A stretch of DNA of 33,040 nt from JANRIZ01 sp033764445 (lineage in GTDB: Bacteria > Verrucomicrobiota > Verrucomicrobiia > JAWXBN01): positions 1 through 33,040 of the forward strand of contig JANRIZ010000123.1 of NCBI GenBank assembly GCA_033764445.1, written 5' to 3'. The notes beneath the pieces were generated by a model. The model saw only the letters and a program-made list of their open reading frames with translations, had not been told where the DNA came from and made no database searches. This document shows, one piece after another, positions 30,624-33,040 of this stretch. The first letter of the stretch is position 1. Every line of letters starts with the position of its first letter. Both the position numbers and the translations under genes were made by a program.

Positions 30624-31601
30624 TTATTCAACATGAAAATGCGTGTCTCCGGAAATGACTCCAGCCGGACTCGGGTAGGTGGTTTGCCCGTTAAAAGTTG
30701 TAATTTGTCCGTTGTACACAACTATTCTCATTGAGGCCCTGTAAAAACCTACTTCTAATGATAGATTATTTGGGGCAAAAACTCTTTGAGCAATTACTGT
30801 ATTACCTGAAAATGTAAAATCTTCTCTAAATTGTGAAATCACTGAATAACCTGATGGCCCTGTCAAAGTCACTTCGTAAACTACTGAAATTTGTGCAGGG
30901 TCACCTGACCCTCCTCTTGTAATTGTCGATAATCCATAACCAGAAATCGGCTCTGGGGCAAAACCAGTCTGTGTATCAATGTAGTATGTGGCTCCGGGCC
31001 CTGGCGCAATACTGGCTGTACCAGTAACTGTTATCGCCAACCCCAACGGGTCCATCTTCCGCATGACCCCATTGTTCACATACACCCAGTTGTTCGCCCC
31101 ATCGGGGAAGCCGGAGGGATCAGCAGCGGTCCAGCGGCTGGTGCCAGGCTGGTAGTTGCGGAAGAGGAAGTTGTAGGCTTCCAGGTCGGCGTCGTAGTGT
31201 TTACCAGTGAGGAAGACGTTGGATGCGTGGTTGCCGGTTCTCGGTTGCCGGCCTGCTCGCGATTTATCGGAGTTCTCGGCACTGAAAGGTGTTCCCCCGC
31301 TGGCGTGGGGTTCGACGGCATAGCGTTCGTTGCCCTTCTGGAGTAAGGCAAGGCCGTCCCACAGATATAGCATTTCCGATTGTGGATTGCCAATTTCAGA
31401 TTGGGTTGAGGCAGAGTCGCTGAGAGATTCTTTTTTATCTGCGCCTTTCTGCGTTATCTGCGGGCAAACCCGCTTGGCCGCAATCTGCGCCAGGGGATTG
31501 TAGTCGTATTCCACTACCGTGTTGTCGGGCTTGATGATCCGGCTTACCTTGTTGAGGATATTAGTTAAATAATTCACACTAATTATCCAAAAGCCAGTCA
31601 T
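30624..31601 (-). CDS. Displaced Rhs C-terminal module with intact tip (module C)
   Basis: 325 aa. The ATG at 31601 lies one base after the stop of the ankyrin lipoprotein gene. After about 17 unrelated residues the Rhs core begins abruptly at KVSRIIKPDNTVVEYDYNPL, contains translated dispersed repeats (about 31-62), and continues with LYLWDGLALLQKGNERYAVEP, YDADLEAYNFLFRNYQPG, TSRWTAADPSGFPDGANNWV and VNNGVMRKMDPLG, the Rhs-associated core signature that ends the cage. The tip after DPLG is about 137 aa, Gly/Thr/Ser-rich and beta-like (ISVVYEVTLTGPSGYSVISQFREDFTFSG), ending DTHFHVE. No nuclease or other enzyme motif is seen. There is no N-terminal export region, so it is a displaced tip rather than a full Rhs protein. 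Confidence 0.8.
   Translation of the reverse strand: MTGFWIISVNYLTNILNKVSRIIKPDNTVVEYDYNPLAQIAAKRVCPQITQKGADKKESLSDSASTQSEIGNPQSEMLYLWDGLALLQKGNERYAVEPHASGGTPFSAENSDKSRAGRQPRTGNHASNVFLTGKHYDADLEAYNFLFRNYQPGTSRWTAADPSGFPDGANNWVYVNNGVMRKMDPLGLAITVTGTASIAPGPGATYYIDTQTGFAPEPISGYGLSTITRGGSGDPAQISVVYEVTLTGPSGYSVISQFREDFTFSGNTVIAQRVFAPNNLSLEVGFYRASMRIVVYNGQITTFNGQTTYPSPAGVISGDTHFHVE
31040..31405 (-). repeat. Rhs core repeat, copy in module C
   Basis: 31040-31205 matches 32729-32905 (module E), and 31215-31405 matches 29805-29995 (module D), each near 85-90% identity by eye. The match to E ends exactly at the DPLG codons, the known boundary between Rhs core and variable tip. Confidence 0.8.
31411..31468. 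repeat. Dispersed repeat, copy C, inside an Rhs reading frame
   Basis: Carries the same AGTCGCTGAGAGATTC and CTGCGTTATCTGCGGG blocks as copies A and B but lacks the TCACGCGGAGACGC part. It is read through in frame on the minus strand, encoding about QITQKGADKKESLSDSAS. Confidence 0.75.
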
Positions 31602-31602
31602 T

Positions 31603-32154
31603 TTAATGAGGCTTTATCAAAGACATCAATTCTTGATTAGAACTGATTACTTCCGAAATACTTTTTCCATTTCCTAGAAAAAAATTTGTAGAAGCTCCAA
31701 GACGGATCAATAAGATGACCGCATTAATCTTGTTATGATCTACTGCATATACTAAAGGAGTGTAACCACGTATATCTTTTATATCAATATTAGATTTATT
31801 TGATGCTAGAATTTGTATAAGATTAGTATTGTTTTTTTCAACTGCCCAGTGCACTGCTGACCATCCATTTATATCCTGAATATTTGGATTCGCTCCCCTT
31901 GAAAGCAATATTAAAACCGTCTTCTCATGTTCAGACCTTGCAGCTGCAATAAGTGCCGTATTTAAATCCCCATCTGCTCTTTGCCAATCTATATCCACTT
32001 TTTTCTGATCTAATATCTGATTAATCAATTCATTATTTCCATTCTCTCCTGCTGATACAAAAAGATAGTTATTCTTATTTAGATACTTATCAACTTTTTG
32101 GCAACCTGCCAATATAATGATTGCACATATAAACATTAAATGAATGACTTTCAT
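31603..32154 (-). CDS. Ankyrin-repeat lipoprotein, putative immunity protein of module E
   Basis: 183 aa from the ATG at 32154, one base after the Rhs stop; the frame is open upstream to 32232 within the Rhs tip but has no function there. The signal peptide MKVIHLMFICAIIILAGCQ has a clear lipobox (LAGC). Three to four ankyrin repeats follow: DGDLNTALIAAARSEHEKTVLILLSRGANPN, DINGWSAVHWAVEKNNTNLIQILASNKSNID and DIRGYTPLVYAVDHNKINAVILLIRLGAST. Ankyrin proteins are a known immunity type in polymorphic toxin systems. The lipoprotein anchor means it acts in the periplasm or outer membrane, which suggests that the adjacent tip also acts there. AT-rich. Confidence 0.82.
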   Translation of the reverse strand: MKVIHLMFICAIIILAGCQKVDKYLNKNNYLFVSAGENGNNELINQILDQKKVDIDWQRADGDLNTALIAAARSEHEKTVLILLSRGANPNIQDINGWSAVHWAVEKNNTNLIQILASNKSNIDIKDIRGYTPLVYAVDHNKINAVILLIRLGASTNFFLGNGKSISEVISSNQELMSLIKPH

Positions 32155-32155
32155 A

Positions 32156-33040
32156 TTATTCAAAAGTCTCTGACCATGAAGCATTCGTTGTGAATGGACG
32201 CAGCCAGCCATGTGTTTCCAATCTATAACCAATCCCTGTTGGATTCAACGAACTAGCTAGTGAAGCATATGGTGAGAACGTAAAATTATCATTCAACTGT
32301 ACTGTGGCCGAATAAACAACTTGCCTTACACCATGAGAATTTAAAAAAATTGTAACTGTTCCGGCTGTCGTCATCCACGCATCACCAAATGCATAATATG
32401 CATCCGAACCATGATTAAAATGCAGGATTGTACCAGTCGTACCACCCGTTGAAAATGCATAAGAACCTAACGACTTTCCAATGGCAAATTTCCTAGCCTC
32501 CCTTAATGTGTCACGCTTATAATTTGAATATTCATTTGTTCCTCGTACTATTCCAATTTCTGAGGATGACAAAGTCCAATTTCCTGGAATTGTTCCGTCT
32601 GCATGGTTCATGGCTGCTGTTTGTAATGTTCCTGCTGCTTGCTTTCCAGTTATCCATGCTGCTTTGTCATATGCTGAATTTATTGTCAACCCACCAAGCC
32701 CACTGGCCACATAATCTATTCCAGAGTAAAACAACCCCAGCGGATCCATCTTCCTCATCACCCCATTATTCACATACACCCAGTTATTCGCACCATCAGG
32801 GAAGCCGGAGGGATCGGCGGCGGTCCAGCGGCTGGTGCCGGGCTGGTAGTTGCGGAACAGGAAGTTGTAGGCTTCCAGGTCACTGTCGTAGTGTTTTCCC
32901 GTATAGAACACGCCGGAGGCGTGGTTGTCGGTTCCCGGTTGCCGGTTCTCGGTATTGGAAGAAGAAACCGCAGAAAGGATTTCCTTCCTCCCTGTGTTCT
33001 CTGTGACCTCTGTGGTGATTCTTTCCCCGAAGGCGGTCAG
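32156..33040 (-). CDS. Rhs protein, 3' part (module E), runs off the window
   Basis: The frame is open from the window edge (33040) to the stop at 32156, 294 residues visible. The first about 40 residues include translated dispersed repeat (ITTEVTENTGRKEI) and a QPGTDNHASGV linker. Then the Rhs-associated core: YDSDLEAYNFLFRNYQPG, TSRWTAADPSGFPDGANNWV, VNNGVMRKMDPLG. The tip after DPLG is about 190 aa: a hydrophobic start (YSGIDYVASGLGGLTINSAY), a helical charged part (EYSNYKRDTLREARKFAIGKSLG), then beta-like Gly/Thr/Ser-rich sequence to SWSETFE. No enzymatic motif is recognised. It is probably the active end of the main Rhs gene, whose N-terminal part lies right of the window. The ankyrin lipoprotein gene follows after one base. 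Confidence 0.82.
   Translation of the reverse strand: MTAFGERITTEVTENTGRKEILSAVSSSNTENRQPGTDNHASGVFYTGKHYDSDLEAYNFLFRNYQPGTSRWTAADPSGFPDGANNWVYVNNGVMRKMDPLGLFYSGIDYVASGLGGLTINSAYDKAAWITGKQAAGTLQTAAMNHADGTIPGNWTLSSSEIGIVRGTNEYSNYKRDTLREARKFAIGKSLGSYAFSTGGTTGTILHFNHGSDAYYAFGDAWMTTAGTVTIFLNSHGVRQVVYSATVQLNDNFTFSPYASLASSLNPTGIGYRLETHGWLRPFTTNASWSETFE
32729..32905 (-). repeat. Rhs core repeat, copy in module E
   Basis: About 88% identical by eye to 31040-31205 in module C, including the identical stretch CACATACACCCAGTT and the CCAGCGGCTGGTGCC block. Similarity ends at the DPLG codons. Confidence 0.8.
32982..33020. repeat. Dispersed repeat inside the Rhs gene at the window edge
   Basis: CTCCCTGTGTTCTCTGTGAC followed by CTCTGTGGTGATTC. 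It is of the 'CACCACAGAGG..ACAGAGAACACAG' type (reverse strand) and is read in frame as TTEVTENTG. It differs from copies A-C but shares the style of the debris at 2035-2090. Confidence 0.6.

Larger units (their letters stand above)
27290..33040 (-). other. Rhs displaced-tip array (polymorphic toxin/immunity locus)
   Basis: Minus-strand array, in transcription order: module E (3' end of an Rhs gene running off the window, plus an ankyrin lipoprotein), module C (Rhs core fragment with intact tip, plus exported partner), module D (truncated core plus tip, plus exported partner), module B (core with deleted tip, plus a partner paralogous to that of C), module A (tip without core, plus lipoprotein), and a terminal core fragment. 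Core pieces are GC-rich and alike; tips and partners are AT-rich. Displaced tips behind a main Rhs gene are known from Rhs loci of enterobacteria. Confidence 0.8.

Noticed and set aside
31603..32232. Longer start for the ankyrin lipoprotein at 32232
   Set aside because: The extra 26 residues overlap the Rhs tip and would bury the lipoprotein signal peptide, which begins at 32154.
32506..33006. Plus-strand frame with Ser/His/Arg-rich end
   Set aside because: Lies opposite the Rhs core and tip; the Rhs signature is on the minus strand.

Overview
The window comes from a bacterial chromosome with a GC-rich background, probably a Gram-negative member of the PVC group, most likely Verrucomicrobiota. 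This is inferred from the gene mix: a DUF4159 protein, a Ser/Thr kinase with PEGA repeats, a hopanoid radical SAM enzyme, an exosortase-type exopolysaccharide cluster, DUF3417-type glucan phosphorylase, and short dispersed repeats of the 'CTGCG..ATCTGCGG' kind. No rRNA or tRNA gene, CRISPR array or IS transposase was seen.

Layout. About 0-3 kb: a membrane-anchored DUF4159 protein, a ParE-type toxin-antitoxin pair on the minus strand, repeat-derived debris and a DUF1275 membrane protein. About 3-11 kb is housekeeping: hemL (tetrapyrrole synthesis), a YycJ-like metallo-hydrolase converging on a large PEGA-repeat protein kinase, a secreted protein, a YbgC-type thioesterase and an M32 carboxypeptidase. 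About 10.8-13.8 kb: hpnH with a small uncharacterised partner gene on the minus strand, divergent from bioA. About 13.8-20.6 kb: a five-gene minus-strand exopolysaccharide operon (outer-membrane beta-barrel, Wza-like export protein, Wzz/BY-kinase, exosortase, O-antigen ligase/polymerase family protein) with a good sigma70-like promoter in front. About 20.7-27.3 kb, all minus strand: DJ-1/PfpI protein, glutaredoxin, alpha-glucan phosphorylase, thioredoxin-like protein, alpha/beta hydrolase and a small anchored protein.

The accessory part is 27.3-33.04 kb. Read on the minus strand it is an array of Rhs C-terminal modules: the 3' end of an Rhs gene that continues off the window, then four displaced or degenerate Rhs pieces, each tip followed within a few bases by a small gene for an exported protein (lipoprotein or signal peptide). 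The core pieces are GC-rich and nearly identical to each other. The tips and partner genes are AT-rich and mostly unrelated. This is the architecture of a polymorphic toxin/immunity locus that has exchanged tips by recombination. One module has lost its toxin by an internal deletion but kept its partner gene, which is a paralogue of the partner gene of a neighbouring intact module. Short dispersed repeats found elsewhere in the window are inserted inside the Rhs core and are translated in frame. The toxin and immunity roles are inferred from architecture only, since none of the tips shows a recognisable catalytic motif.
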